A DNA stretch of 64,000 nucleotides from Henckelia pumila (GCF_033568475.1 NW_027331833.1:5022001-5086000); one strand, 5' to 3'; counted from the first letter of the stretch, positions 22,679 through 34,021 are shown. A program made the numbers and translations. Notes: generated by a model from the sequence alone, not told the origin.

Positions 22679-22716
22679 TTGGGCGCCAGCTGATGTGGCC
22701 CCCAGCTGGCGCCCAA
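22679..22716. repeat. Perfect 14-bp-stem hairpin after (TA)n
   Basis: TTGGGCGCCAGCTG (22679-22692) is perfectly inverted at 22703-22716 around a 10-base loop. The stem is GC-rich in AT-rich surroundings and directly follows a (TA)n tract. It may be the end of a small palindromic element. Confidence 0.7.
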
Positions 22717-22899
22717 GTCATTTTTTTTTATTAATTTGGGCCCAAATTACATCAATTCTTCGGATGCGTCGATGCTAGGGTGAGGGTAGTGCCCTCAGCC
22801 TATCATCACTTGACACATGGAATTTAATTTAAAATAATTTTTTTAAATAAAAAAATCGGAATTAGGATTAATTGGAGCGAGATCTCCAACCATGGTTAC

Positions 22900-24452
22900 T
22901 TTTGAAATTAGAATCAGAAATCCGCGGGACTTTTCCTCTTGTAATTTCGGCGGCTTTCTCCTCGTAATCTTACGACCTTGGTGAAGACGAGGGAACGAGA
23001 TTCTGTAAATTTATTTTGATATCCTGTGCATCGTCGAATTCGAGCCCAAACCCATCGAAAGTGCATTCGGACGGGGTTTTTTGTTTGAAGATACTCCGGC
23101 CTGCAATCCTCAAGGTATGTATGTGATAATATTGTATTTTCTATGGATTATCACAGTAAAATTTCTGAAGTTGATTTTGTTCGGGAATGGCCGTGAGGGA
23201 TGGGTGAGTTGGTGTAGAAAATATTTCAATTGGGGACTTTGGATTGGAGTGCAGTAGTTAAAAAAAATCTTGTTTTCTTGATTTCTAATGGGAGATTCCT
23301 CATTTAATGTTGTTAGATTCTTCTAAGAGTAATGGTCAGATCCCAAAATTTGGAAGCTTGTTTGTTGTGTTCCCAGATTTTCAAAAATCACTGCCTGCTT
23401 GAGGGATTCCAGATTTGGAGAAACAAGAAGGGAACAATATTAATTGATTCGCCCACGCTGCTGCATAGTGATCCCCCTTCGTCACGGTATGAACTAATTT
23501 ATGTATATAGTATATAAACTTTTTTGCGCTCTTTCAGTAATAATCGTTTGATATGGATGTATATTTTGAATTTGAAAGTGATGTTAATGTGAATAAATTT
23601 GTATTGAATTGCCCTCATTCCTTCCAGAGCCTCTGTTCAACTATTGATCTTGAAGAATGGTGATTTTGTTCTCTGATTTGGTTCAAAGATATGATTAATC
23701 GTTTCATCTTGTTATGATTTTATTTGATTTGATTTGGTTGCACGAGATGTTAGTCTACTGAGTCCATATAAATTGATCTTATGATTATCTTTGTGGAATA
23801 TATAAAAAACCTACGATTAATTAGGACTATTATGGTTCATATATAAGCTTGGTTCCACAACATGTTCGTATAATTTGTTAAATTTCATTCTCTGAACATA
23901 CATTGATAATCATATATCCAACTGATGATACACAATGCATAATTAACAATAAGTACTTAGTGAACAAAAGCTTGTCAAGGCTCTCATTAGCAACATATTC
24001 ATAAACAAGAAGCTTTTCTGCTCCCATCGAACAGTAGCCCAACAAGTTTGCCTCATTTTAAAACTCTTTCCTCCCCTGACTTGATCTCTCTGACAGTTTC
24101 TTTACAACTATTAGACTCTCCCATGAGCTAATTTCCCCTAAAAAACTCACATACAAAAAACCAAAAGCATATCTTGATTCAAAATTCACAATCATTTTAT
24201 GTTTTTTTTTTAAAAGACACTCATTTTATGTTTTGGATAGATTAAAAGTTATCACATTTTTTTAAAAAAAAATAAATAAAAAACTCATTAATATTGATAC
24301 ATACACTTGATTTATTAAGTTTGGAGAAAATGTGATTTATGACACTTTTAATTTCAAATACAGTACGTTTTTTGGTCAAATTATCTCTCTTTTTTTACTT
24401 TTAATCATTATTATATTTATTTACATTTTAATCTTTTTTATTTTAATTATAG
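22900..24452 (+). promoter_or_regulatory. 5' leader and leader intron of the FAR1-type gene
   Basis: A leader exon ends at 23114 with CAAG followed by the donor GTATGT. The acceptor is TTTTAATTATAG ending at 24452, six bases before the ATG. A long intron in the leader is common in FAR1-family genes. The intron holds the inverted receptor-kinase fragment. Confidence 0.55.
23962..24135 (-). pseudogene. Captured fragment of a cysteine-rich receptor-like kinase
   Basis: The minus strand reads 'VVKKLSERSSQGRKEF', a stop, 'NEA', then directly '[18 protein letters not shown]' and '[10 protein letters not shown]'. These are kinase subdomains II to V of the DUF26/cysteine-rich receptor kinase group: the ATP-binding Lys is in VVKK and the hinge in LVYEYV. 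About a dozen residues that normally separate NEA from LLGYC are missing. The fragment is antisense within the leader intron of the MULE transposase gene and has no kinase neighbours, so it was probably picked up by the transposon. Confidence 0.8.
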
Positions 24453-24457
24453 ACTTG

Positions 24458-25895
24458 ATGGGAGACAACATTGAAGAGGTTGAAGTTGTAAATTCAGAAT
24501 ATTCGATTCTTGAAGACGTTGAGGTATTATCTACCAGCTCTATTGTAGATCAATTGGAGAGTAAACTACTTGTTGGTCATGTAATCAAAAGCGTTGAAGA
24601 TGTGTATTTACTTTATTGCAATTATGCGCATGCTAAAGGGTTCAGCGTCAAAAAAGGTGATCAATGCTACTTTCCTGGCACTACTGATTTACAATCTAAA
24701 GAGTTTGAGTGTTCATGTGAAGGTAGTAAAGATGAAAAACGCTCTGTTGAAAAAATTTCTATTTACTTGAAGTCGACTAGTAGAACAAAATGTAAAGTCA
24801 AGCTGAAAATTAGTAGGCAAATGGGTGGGGAGTAGAAGGTTGGTAGGTTTGTCGTTGAGCATAATCATGACATGGTTGCGGTTGATCAAAGACAGTGGGA
24901 ATACTTTGCAAGCATATTCTGATGATCTTCAGTTTTTTGAATCTGAATTATCTACCCAAACCATACTTGACAGAACGCTGGATGAAAAAGTGCAGAAACA
25001 GAATTCCTCAAAATTTTGTTTTGGATGGAAGTGGAGGTAGAATTGGAAGTGTTCGTGAATCTGATATGGTTTTTGTGAATCATATAATGAGATCGACACA
25101 TGCTCTTAGCATGAGATGCAAAGTTCATGACATTTGCAAGAAACAAGTTGACAGAAATTGTTCATGGTGCGAGGGAACAAATAGATGATTTGTTTGAAAA
25201 ACTTAAGTTGGAAGATCCGAAGATTAATTGTGACGACGGGGTTCATGAAGACAATAACCTATTGGATGACGTGCTTGTGTGTAATCCTCCTCAAGTGAAG
25301 TCGAGAGGAATTACGAATAAAAATATCCAACGTCATTGGGACGATTAAAGTAAGAAAAAGAAAGGAAAAGGGAAAGCTGATCGATCAAGTAAGCTTATTT
25401 CTCAATCTAGTATTGTTATTTTTCCAAGAAATTTTATTTTGCTATTTAATTTTTTTCCTTTTCATGTATATAGATGCAAAGAGAACAAAAATCAAAAGAC
25501 AAAGCTCTCATCAGTCTCAATGCCCGAATAGCCAAGAATCAATTTATCTCCCACATCAAAATCCTAGTGTTGTCCAACCATTTCAAATAAATATGAACTA
25601 TCCATATGAACCTGCATCAATGGGATCTCAATTTGAAAGTGAACCACATCATTTGGTTGTTATAATTTTTCTACTCTTAGTTAATAAATACAGTAGTTCT
25701 ATGGAATCTTATTTATTTGTGTATTTGGTTGTAGGAAAGCAATACAAACTTGTATTCACGCGGTCAAATCAATATATTCTCATATAAGTTTGAAAATCCT
25801 CAAACATTCCAAGTAAAAAAATTTGGTAGATGCATAAACTTGTTACAAAATGATATTTTTCATCTTTCTTAAATTTTTCAGGGTAATGATGATGA
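24458..25895 (+). pseudogene. FAR1-type MULE transposase, catalytic core deleted
   Basis: From the ATG at 24458 the frame encodes an acidic N terminus and the FAR1 zinc-binding DNA-binding domain (EDVYLLYCNYAHAKGFSVKK, CYFPGT, EFECSCEGSKDEKR, SRTKCKVKLKISRQ). An in-frame TAG at 24833-24835 stands where the family has Trp, followed by KVGRFVVEHNHDMV. At about 24898, in another frame, the sequence jumps to the end of the SWIM zinc finger (GILCKHIL) and the C-terminal region (PQNFVLDGSGGRIGSVRESD, THALSMRCKVHDICKK). The DDE transposase domain of roughly 300 residues between them is absent. Another frameshift is near 25130. C-terminal exons follow, with splice sites at 25389 (GTAAGC) and 25473 (TATATAG). 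FAR1/FHY3 transcription factors descend from this transposase type, but linkage to the TIRs marks this as the transposon's own gene. Confidence 0.85.
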
Positions 25896-26464
25896 TAACA
25901 GTAGATAACTCAATAAAACAGATGCGTTGTCTTAACTTTTTGAGGTAGATCGTTTGCATTTTTTGATAGTTGTTTAAGTTGCGGTAGTTGTTATTGCTTG
26001 TCAGTTGTTTATATTGAGTTCTTGTTTCTTGTTTTGGTGCACTGAAATTGAAGCCATCAGTAGATAAAGGAAGAACAGGTGTATGCTATTGAAGCGGAGG
26101 AGGATGCTTTTGATTGATTGAATTATAACCAGCAGCACAACATTTTCCAGTATATGTTATGAATTTTACTTTATGTTCTGGCATTTTTCTGTTCCTTTTA
26201 TGGAATTTGGAGGGTTCTTAGAATTCAAAGGGTAGACACTCGTATTATTTCTGGCGAGTTACATAGCTTGTATTCTTGACTATCTTGTATTGCTTCAATT
26301 TTTGGAATGAAACGAGTTACCCCTTGAAGTGTTTTGATCAATTTAAAAGTATAGAATTGATGTAAACACAGATTCAAGGCGCAACAAAAATATGGAATGG
26401 GATTCTGGGGCGCAGCTGCGGGTCCAAGATGCGCATCTGCGCAAAATTTCAGTGCACTGCATTC

Positions 26465-26501
26465 TTGCGCGTCTGCGAGCCCTGGGCGCGCAGACGCGCA
26501 A
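26465..26501. repeat. GC-rich hairpin island inside the MULE
   Basis: TTGCGCGTCTGCG (26465-26477) is perfectly inverted at 26489-26501 around 11 bases. It lies in a GC-rich patch (about 26408-26545) dense in 'gcgcag' and 'gcgcat' motifs, between the 3' end of the transposase gene and AT-rich sequence. It is probably part of a further insertion. Confidence 0.6.
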
Positions 26502-26654
26502 AGGGCATGCGATTCTGCGCTGCCCAGCAGCGCAGAAGCGCATATGAGCAGAACAACTAGCATCGAATTTTAATTTTTTTTCATTTTTTTTATTTATTTA
26601 AAGGTTATTTTAAGGGTTTAAATTATTTTTATGATTTAATTGGGTCTTTTAATT

Positions 26655-27005
26655 ATGGTTAAAATTTTATTAACAAGTTCAAACTTCAAGCATCGACTTT
26701 AAGGTTCGGATCAAAAACATATTCTATATATTAAACATCTTCTGACTTAAAATTAACGTAAAAGTTCATGCTATTTTAAAGCAAAATTATTAAACCATAA
26801 AACAGAACAATGAAACGTTTATTTGGCCTTCTAAGTGTGGTTAAATTTTATATACAACAAGTTTAAACTTCAAGCATCGATTTTCACTTTCAGGTAAAAA
26901 AAAACATCTTCTATATATTAAACATATTCCGACTTAAAATTGACATAAAGGGACATTCTATTTTAAGGCGACATTCTTCATCCATAGAACAGAACAATGA
27001 TAACG
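26655..27005. repeat. Imperfect tandem duplication, ~170 bp
   Basis: Two adjacent copies share 'caaacttcaagcatcga', 'ttctatatattaaacat', 'gacttaaaatt' and 'agaacagaacaatga'. The first copy spans about 26655-26820 and the second about 26830-27005. They form the 3' flank of the minus-strand gene in the MULE. Confidence 0.75.
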
Positions 27006-27085
27006 TTTACAATCACTAAACATTTTCAAAATACAATTACACTAATTGGTCTAGCATTACATTACATCACAGTTTCTAGCACAAA

Positions 27086-27563
27086 CTAACCACTACCATT
27101 CAATCTCATATCTTCTAACTTTTGTTTCATGTCGTCCATTTTCTTCATGATCTGCAAAACATCATTTTGCAAATTTGACAGGACATCTTCCAATTCAACA
27201 ATTTTTTCTGCTTGACGAGAATTTCGTTGTGAACTAGAAGTACCACATGAACTTTCCTCGCTCTTTGTCTTGAATGAATTAGTTGGACGTTTTTTCACAT
27301 AGTCCTCAAACGCTTTTATCGCCTCTGCCCTACTCAAAAACTTTTCGTATAAAGGATTTTCGTAATCTTTGACTTCAGCATGTGTTTCTACCCAAGATCC
27401 ATAAACACCAGGATTCTTTCCTTCAAAGACAACGTAGGCTTTCCCCTAAACAAAATTCAAGATTCCATATTCAAAAAATCATATTATAATAAAATAAATC
27501 AATTAACTGTCTGTGACTTACCATCTAAATAATATCAAAACCTGGTGAGACAGATGAGTGCTC
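27086..27563 (-). CDS. Small RNase H1 N-terminal/viroplasmin-like protein, MULE second gene
   Basis: Two exons on the minus strand. A 42-base exon (27522-27563) is bounded by the acceptor TTTTTACAG and the donor GTAAGT. Its last three bases are an ATG preceded in frame by TAG. The second exon (27086-27445) begins after the acceptor TTTGTTTAG. The spliced product is 120 residues and open throughout. Residues 2-50 (GKAYVVFEGKNPGVYGSWVE, then EVKDYENPLYEKFLSRAEAI) match the RNase H1 N-terminal hybrid-binding fold, also known from caulimovirus viroplasmin. A Ser-rich linker follows. Residues about 83-115 (KIVELEDVLSNLQNDVLQIM) form a coiled coil. The domain binds RNA:DNA hybrids or double-stranded RNA in other proteins; the role here is unknown. 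Its position, facing the transposase gene from the other TIR, corresponds to mudrB in MuDR. Confidence 0.75.
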
Positions 27564-28239
27564 CTGTAAAAAGGAAATTTCAATCTCATAATCACCACAC
27601 ATAATACAACTACTACGAAATACAAGAACTCTAAACTTCCTCTAAATGAAATCTCAACTAAGATCTTTACTATTGTAGATAGATGTGACCATATAATACT
27701 GATACAACGATTCCTCTTGAGATATTACGCACATATATAATCTAAGATTTTTCAATATTCACATCAATCCAGTGGTCAAATACAATGAAATCCGAAAGCA
27801 ATGCCAGCTACACATATTTTTTTCTTCTTAGAAATACACTTCTCCTTTCCATTGACATTCCACAAGCAGCAATTTGTTTCACAATAATGACATGCAAACT
27901 CAAGTATTATGTGTAGATTTTCTTAAATAAAGGACATTAGTGAAAGAGCATTTAATAAAAATAAAAAATCAAGCTACCAAATTCAAGAATTGAAAACATT
28001 GCATATATTATTTTAAATTTCAGAATAACTGTAAGATACAGTTAACACAAATTCAAGCTAAATTAAAAAACAATTGATCCCAAATATCATACTTCGCCTG
28101 AGTTTAATTTTCCATGTACATAACTTCTACCTGTTTTCGGCTCCGGGTTATTTCAACTATATCTGTTTTCGATTGAAGAACAAACCAAGTCATGTCCCTG
28201 CGCATCAAAATTTTGAAAGGAGAAGAAAGTTAAGATGAC

Positions 28240-28533
28240 ATGATAATGATATAAAGCCCACCCCAGTCGATACATCTTCCTCCTTCAAAAAAAAAAATGA
28301 TATAAAGCCCACCCCAGTCGAAGAAAGAGGTAAAGAGTACATCTTCTTCCTTCCAAAAAAAAAGAGGTAAGCGTACATCTTCCTCCTTCCAAAAAAAAAA
28401 TGATATAAAGCCCACCCTAGTCTCAAAGAAAGAGGTAAGCGTACATCTTCCTCCTTTAAAAAAAAATATATGTTATAAAGCCCACCCCAGTCAAATCAAG
28501 AGGTACGAGCACATCTTCCTTCCAAAAAAAAAT
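28240..28533. repeat. Minisatellite upstream of the small MULE gene
   Basis: Four to five imperfect units of about 60-75 bp, each with 'tataaagcccaccccagtc', 'gaggtaagcgtacatcttcc' and a run of 8-11 A. It lies between the right TIR and the small gene, in its presumed promoter or leader. Confidence 0.8.
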
Positions 28534-28911
28534 TGAAATCGAATTTTTTTTACCTTTAATCGAAAAGGACCAAATGCTGCATAATCACTTATCGGAAGGA
28601 ACGTTGTTGTTGCTTGGAAAGACTTAATATGGAGAGCTCGAAACTGAGGATTGAAAATAATTTTAGGGTTCTCAAGTTTCGGAGAGAAGAGGTTTGAGCG
28701 AGAAGGGGAAAGATTTTCCAAAATGAGATTTTTGGGACTTTTTGGTGCTTTTCAAACTAATAAAAAACCCGTGTAAGTTAACCATGGTTTGGGTGATGGG
28801 TCAAAAGAGGGACAAAAATTAAAAAAAAGATTATAAAGTATCGCCACGTGTCAAGCGATGACTGGCTCAGGGCACTGCCCTGAGGCCAGCATCGACGCAT
28901 CCCAATTCTTC

Positions 28912-29466
28912 ATCGTGCTTCCATCACCATCACCATCACCATCACTGTTCCCATCATTGCCATCCGTCTGCATTCAATGCATTCACCATCACCATTTCCA
29001 TTCACCATCTTCTCCGTGTCCGTTCACCAGCAGCCATCGTCTCCATTCACCCCATTCACCTTCACCATCGTCGCTTTGTGCAGTCACCCTGACCGAGAAG
29101 ATCCCTTGCCTCACCGCCTCCAACCCCGGTTCTAGAAGATCAGGCGATCCATTTACGCCCCACACCGCCTTCCTGCACCCGGATCTTCACCACACACTGC
29201 TCACGCCCAGATCTTCACCGCAGCACTCTCGCTGCCCGTCCATTCCTTCGTCGCCGGGCTGCCACCCACCGAGCACCACCTCTCCGATCCGTGGATAAGC
29301 AACCTGCTACCTCCCGGTCTTCTCTAGATCCCTTGCCGAAGAGTGGCGGCCGTCTGAGGAGATAGAGAAGGGGTGGGTGAATGAGATAGGAGAGAAGAAC
29401 GGGAGTGATGGGTAGGGAAGAGGAAGACACGTCCAAATTAGGGTTCGTTAGACCCTACCGTTTTAT
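28912..29466. other. GC-rich, C/T-rich stretch with no recognised gene
   Basis: Right of the MULE the base composition changes: repeated 'ccatcaccatcacc' triplets, then C-rich sequence to about 29440. The long open frames on both strands (28858-29298 and 29215-29436) come from low-complexity Pro/Ser/His codons and show no domain. It could be leader sequence of a lost gene. Confidence 0.45.
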
Positions 29467-29590
29467 CCCATGGGGTAGGTGGCAGCATGTGAGTGGTCCA
29501 TTCATGTGGGGCCCACGTCAATTGATGTGGGGCCCACATGAATTGGTCAATCACATGCCTATACGTACCCCAAACCCCATGGGGGTAGGA
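29467..29590. repeat. Imperfect ~120-bp inverted repeat, MITE-like
   Basis: CATTCATGTGGGGCCCAC (about 29499-29516) is mirrored at 29527-29544, and outer arms 'cccatggggta' and 'taccccaaaccccatgggg' also pair. Most of the unit folds into one hairpin. No target duplication was identified. Confidence 0.6.
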
Positions 29591-29615
29591 CCGAACAATC
29601 CCAAATTAGGGCTCA

Positions 29616-29646
<31 letters not shown>

Positions 29647-29719
29647 AAAAAAAGAAAAAATGGCATGGGAGGCTGGCACCCCATTTTCCCCTGCACCCAA
29701 GGGTGCAGGGGAACAAAGT

Positions 29720-29720
29720 C

Positions 29721-29768
<48 letters not shown>

Positions 29769-29780
29769 GGGAACAAAGTC

Positions 29781-29815
<35 letters not shown>
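29720..29815. repeat. Two (TA)n tracts, each preceded by the same 18 bases
   Basis: 'ggggaacaaagtcgtatata' occurs at about 29707 and 29767, each followed by 17-20 TA units. This is a local duplication of the tract with its left flank. The open frames across it are repeat artefacts. Confidence 0.85.
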
Positions 29816-29819
<4 letters not shown>

Positions 29820-30339
29820 TGGAATGCCAAAATTCATGAGAGACGAAGATGTAAATTTGAAAAAAAAAAAATCGATGTAAAAATCTTGAAAGAAAATAGT
29901 TAGGCTTACCTTCTCCCATTAGATAATCAAATTGTATCTTTTTATCTTAATCATGTAAAAACATAAGGGGATTCGAAAATTGGAACGAAATGATATGCTT
30001 CACTTTATGTAATATTTCCTGCTATATAATCTATAGTATGCTTCGTATGAGAGGACATGACGGATTTATATTCGAAAAATGAATCGATGCAAATCATATT
30101 TATAATGAAAAATAATATTTTTTTACATAAAAATAATATTTTTTTATCAGTCTAATCGAATAAAAATTATCTTACAAATTGACTCGTGAAACTGTAACAC
30201 ATAAGCTTTTTTATTAAAACTATATATCCTTAATGTTCATCGTTGGACGAAAACTTTCTGTACATAATTGAAATTAATATTATATCAACATATATTTACA
30301 TAGCATAAAATAATATTATATCAATATATACATATATTC

Positions 30340-30392
<53 letters not shown>

Positions 30393-31362
30393 TATATCAC
30401 ATGTTTCATATATTTAGGCTTTATGCGTTTTTTACACATTAAAAAATTACTGGAAAAATAAATTTTACAAAAGAAATTGATCATTTTAATCTCATATAAT
30501 AAGCGTTAATTTTAATAAGATTCAGAAATTTGTTGAAAGAAATTAATTTATTTAAGAGATTTATTAATTGTAAAATGATTGGGAAAAAAATTATTTATGA
30601 CTATACATTCGAGATGGATGTCTAAAAAAATGTAACCTTTAAATTTGTGACATTTAGCAGATATTATTGTATGAAGCGAACATACGATTTCGTTCTCTGA
30701 GATTTCAATTACTATTTCTCAAATCCTAATTTCTATGTTGACATTATGGTAAACAACGTACCCCAAAGGAGACCACAATCTTGTCCACAACCAAAATTCC
30801 CATGAAATTTCTACTTATAATTTCTATAATGCAATAATTATCACATTCACTTTCCATTTGTAATCAATTTTGTCGTCCATGATTAACAATAAATACAAAG
30901 TTTTTTCTCATTTCAAGAATACATGAGAAAATAAAATAATTAATTCAGAGATAACGAGATCTTACCTTTAGGATAGTGCACAAATCATGGATCTAATGAT
31001 CTATATCTCAACACATGAGATAAAATTTATATAGTTATGGAGATGATGTGGCAAAAAATATTATTTTTGAGTGTATCTTGTGATACGGTCGCATTGATTT
31101 TTATCTGTGAAACATGTCAATAATGTTCATATTTACAATAAAAATTAATATTTTTGGCATAAAAATAATATTTTTTTATGAATGACCAAACATGAGATTA
31201 ATCTCACAAAATTGGCTCATGAGATCATCTCACGGGAGCCTTTGTGTATATTTATACTAAAAATAATATTTTTCACTACAAATATGGACTTGATCAATCC
31301 GTACCTATAGATATAGATCCGTGAAATCTTCTTACAAAATACTTACTCAATTAAAAAAAAGA
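29816..31362. other. Intergenic, with a possible decayed MITE
   Basis: AT-rich, no gene recognised. (TA)n runs lie at 30349-30398. Around 31070-31250 is a degenerate relative of the MITE at 36755-36926: 'cttgtgatacggtcgca' at the left and 'gagatcatctcacgggag' at the right are inverted partners, with no target duplication visible. Confidence 0.5.
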
Positions 31363-32845
31363 GTTATTTGCATTAAACATCCCTGTGAAATATTGAAAAT
31401 GCACATTTCTCCCCTATGAAAATTTAATAGGCATCTTCAACTCTGACCTTTTATAAAATTAGCACACTCGCCCCTTCATATGAGTGATTGTTGCGCACGC
31501 GCCCCTCATGCGACTGTGCAAACAATTTGATATTTCTTTTTGCACCAAATACCCTTGTGAAATATTAAAAATACATATTTAACCCCTTTTGAATATAATT
31601 TTTAAATCTATTCAACCTATAATACACAATTTTTATTAAGATCCAATTATAAATATTTAGCAAAAAATTTTGTTTTATTAATTTTTATTTTTATTTTAAA
31701 TTTATTATCATTAATTAATTATTTTCTAAAAAAATATTATTATTTTATCATGCTATCATTATTTTATTAAACTCACTTTGTATTTTCAACTTTTCCATTA
31801 AGCATGCATTCATAAACAAGGATTTAAATAATTTCAAGTACCAAAATATTGAACTAAACTGATAAGTTCAAACATATTACTTTTTCTATTTAAGACTATA
31901 TATTATTGAAACAAAATTTAAATTTTTCGAGAAGATACATTGCATAATTTGTAATAAATAATAAAAAATAACATGGTTATATAATTTTGAATCGAAAAAA
32001 TAATATTCATGAACTTATCATTTTGGTTCAATATTTTGGTACTTTAAGATATTTAAATCCTTATTTATGAATCATGTTTAATGGAGAAGTTGAAAACATG
32101 AAGTGATTTGATAAAATAATGAAAACGAGATAAAGTAATAATATTTTTTAGAAACAAATTAATTAAGAATTATAAATTTAAAATAAAAAATTAAAAATAA
32201 ATAAAATTAAAAATGTTTGAAAAATATTTTATAATTAAATATTAATAAATATTGTGTATTATTGTTTAATTAAAATTATGCAGTGCATTTTAAAAAATTT
32301 AGATTTTGATTCAAAAATATATAGTCCTAAATTGAAAATTAATATGCATGAAATTATTATTTTGGTTTAATATTTTGGTACTTTAAGCTATTTAAATTTC
32401 GTTTATGAATGCATGTTTAATGGAGAAGTTGGAAACACGAAGTGAGTTTAATAAAATAATGATAGCAAGAAAAAATAATAATATTTTTTAAAAAACAATT
32501 AATTAATCATAATAAATTTAAATTTAAAATAAAAATAAAAATTAATAAAACGAAAAAAATATTTGCTAAATATTTTATAATTGGACGTTAATAAAAATTG
32601 TGTACTATGGGTTGAATATATTTAAAAATTATACTCTTAGGGGGTTAAATATGCATTTTTAATATTTCACAGTGATATTTTGTGCAAAAAAAATATCAAA
32701 ATGTTTGTCCAGTTGTATGAGGGGCGCGTGCGCAATAATCACTCATCTGAAGGGACTAGTGTGCTAATTTTATAAAAGGTCAGAGTTGAATATGTCTATT
32801 AAAATGCATTTTAAATATTTCAAAAGAGTATTTGGTGCAAATAAT
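31363..32845. mobile_element. Long-inverted-repeat (fold-back) element, copy 1
   Basis: About 1.48 kb, starting GTTATTTGCATTAAAC and ending with the inverse (GTGCAAATAAT). The outer ~230 bp on each side are inverted copies, including 'ggggcgcgtgcgcaa' and 'gcacactcgcccct' blocks, and the similarity continues inward. The middle holds a third, partial arm: 'catgtttaatggagaagttg' occurs near 32065 and again near 32413, and inverted near 31790. It encodes no protein. The flanks are A-rich, so the duplication cannot be set exactly. A second copy is at 38045-39525. Confidence 0.85.
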
Positions 32846-34021
32846 TATTAAAAAAATAATAATAAACATCAAAATATGACAAATTATGTGGTGCTACGAA
32901 TAAGATATTTTTAAAATCTTGCCCGTTGAAGGTACTGGGTTAAAGAATTAAGTAAAGATCTGAACCGTCAAATTCAGGGTAGCAGAGAGACTGGAAAAAG
33001 CAAATGTGAAACAGTGAAAGCATCCACACTTGACATCGTATTTGTTTTTTTGTTAGCTCTTTTTTTCCTTTTTGGCTCTCTTTTCGTTGCCTTTTTGTAA
33101 TTTTCTCGTCACCATCGTGTTGTTTCTATTGCAACAATTATTCTCTTTGGACCAAATTTTTTATATATATTAATTAAAAAAATAAATGTAAAAATTAAGG
33201 TTACAATGTGTATAAAAACATACTTCTATTATCCTCTCAAAAAAAAAAAAACATACTTCTATTATGTTGAAGTAGTTAGTACTCCCATATTATCCCGGAT
33301 GAAACATATAGTCTCTGTCGCGAATTCGACTACAAAAACCCATGATTTGTTTTCGAAAAAATTGTGTACGATTTGAATTGTAAAATCATTCTAAATTGGA
33401 AAACATTTGGATTTCGTATTATAATCGACTAAAGTGATTTATTAAAATGTTACGGCATGAAAATTGAAATCAATCGACATCGAAAAAATATTCACCTCCC
33501 AATTAACCGTAAATACAATGGGCTGAAAGTCTGAAAAATGACGATTTAATTTAAAAACATTTCATCCACGCAAACATACTCGAATATTGTTAGAATTTAG
33601 CAATGTGGTTTAATTTCCTCACAAAGTCTAAATATAACTAGAAAATTCGACATTCAATTTGGTTCATGTGAGGTCCATGAGTGTTGAGTCACAACGCTAA
33701 AAAATATTTGGTTCAATCCGGTTTTCGGTCTAAACTGGATAAAGTAATTTCTAACCATTAATATTTCAAAATAAACGGAATATTATATTGGTTCAAAATC
33801 ATATTAGCTTTTATTCATAAATTCTGACCACACCAAAATTCTATTTGACAATTCAATGAAAAATGTATAGATATAGTCGTTTTCAAGAATATATTTGTCC
33901 CTAACTTTTGTTCTCTTAATTAACCTATTATATGATAGTGAACCCTCGTAAACATGAGAGTGAATTAAAAAATCAAGTGGATTTATCTTAAAATAACTTC
34001 AGAATAATCGTATGTATGTAT

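Larger units (their letters stand above)
22762..28902. mobile_element. Mutator-like element (MULE) with two convergent genes
   Basis: Terminal inverted repeats begin GGATGCGTCGATGCT at 22762 and end with the inverse at 28902. About 60 bp is alignable, including inverted versions of 'cacttgacacatgg'. The 9-bp direct repeat CAATTCTTC flanks the element (22753-22761 and 28903-28911), the duplication length of Mutator transposons. Inside are a degenerate FAR1-type transposase gene (+, 24458-25895), a captured receptor-kinase fragment (-, 23962-24135) and an open small gene (-, 27086-27563). Two genes pointing inward from the two ends is the arrangement of maize MuDR, although the second gene here is different in kind. 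Confidence 0.9.

Noticed and set aside
26225..26563. 112-codon Ala-rich minus-strand frame
   Set aside because: Arises from the GC-rich 'gcgcag' island and the reverse of a 3' region; no domain.
27086..27563. Endogenous pararetrovirus (viroplasmin gene)
   Set aside because: Only the short hybrid-binding domain is present, in a spliced gene inside a MULE; no RT, coat or movement protein is near.
28858..29298. 146-codon plus-strand frame rich in Pro, Ser and His
   Set aside because: It starts inside the MULE's TIR and runs into C/T-rich simple sequence; composition explains the open frame.
29551..29919. Tyr/Ile-rich open frames on both strands
   Set aside because: Translations of TA microsatellites.
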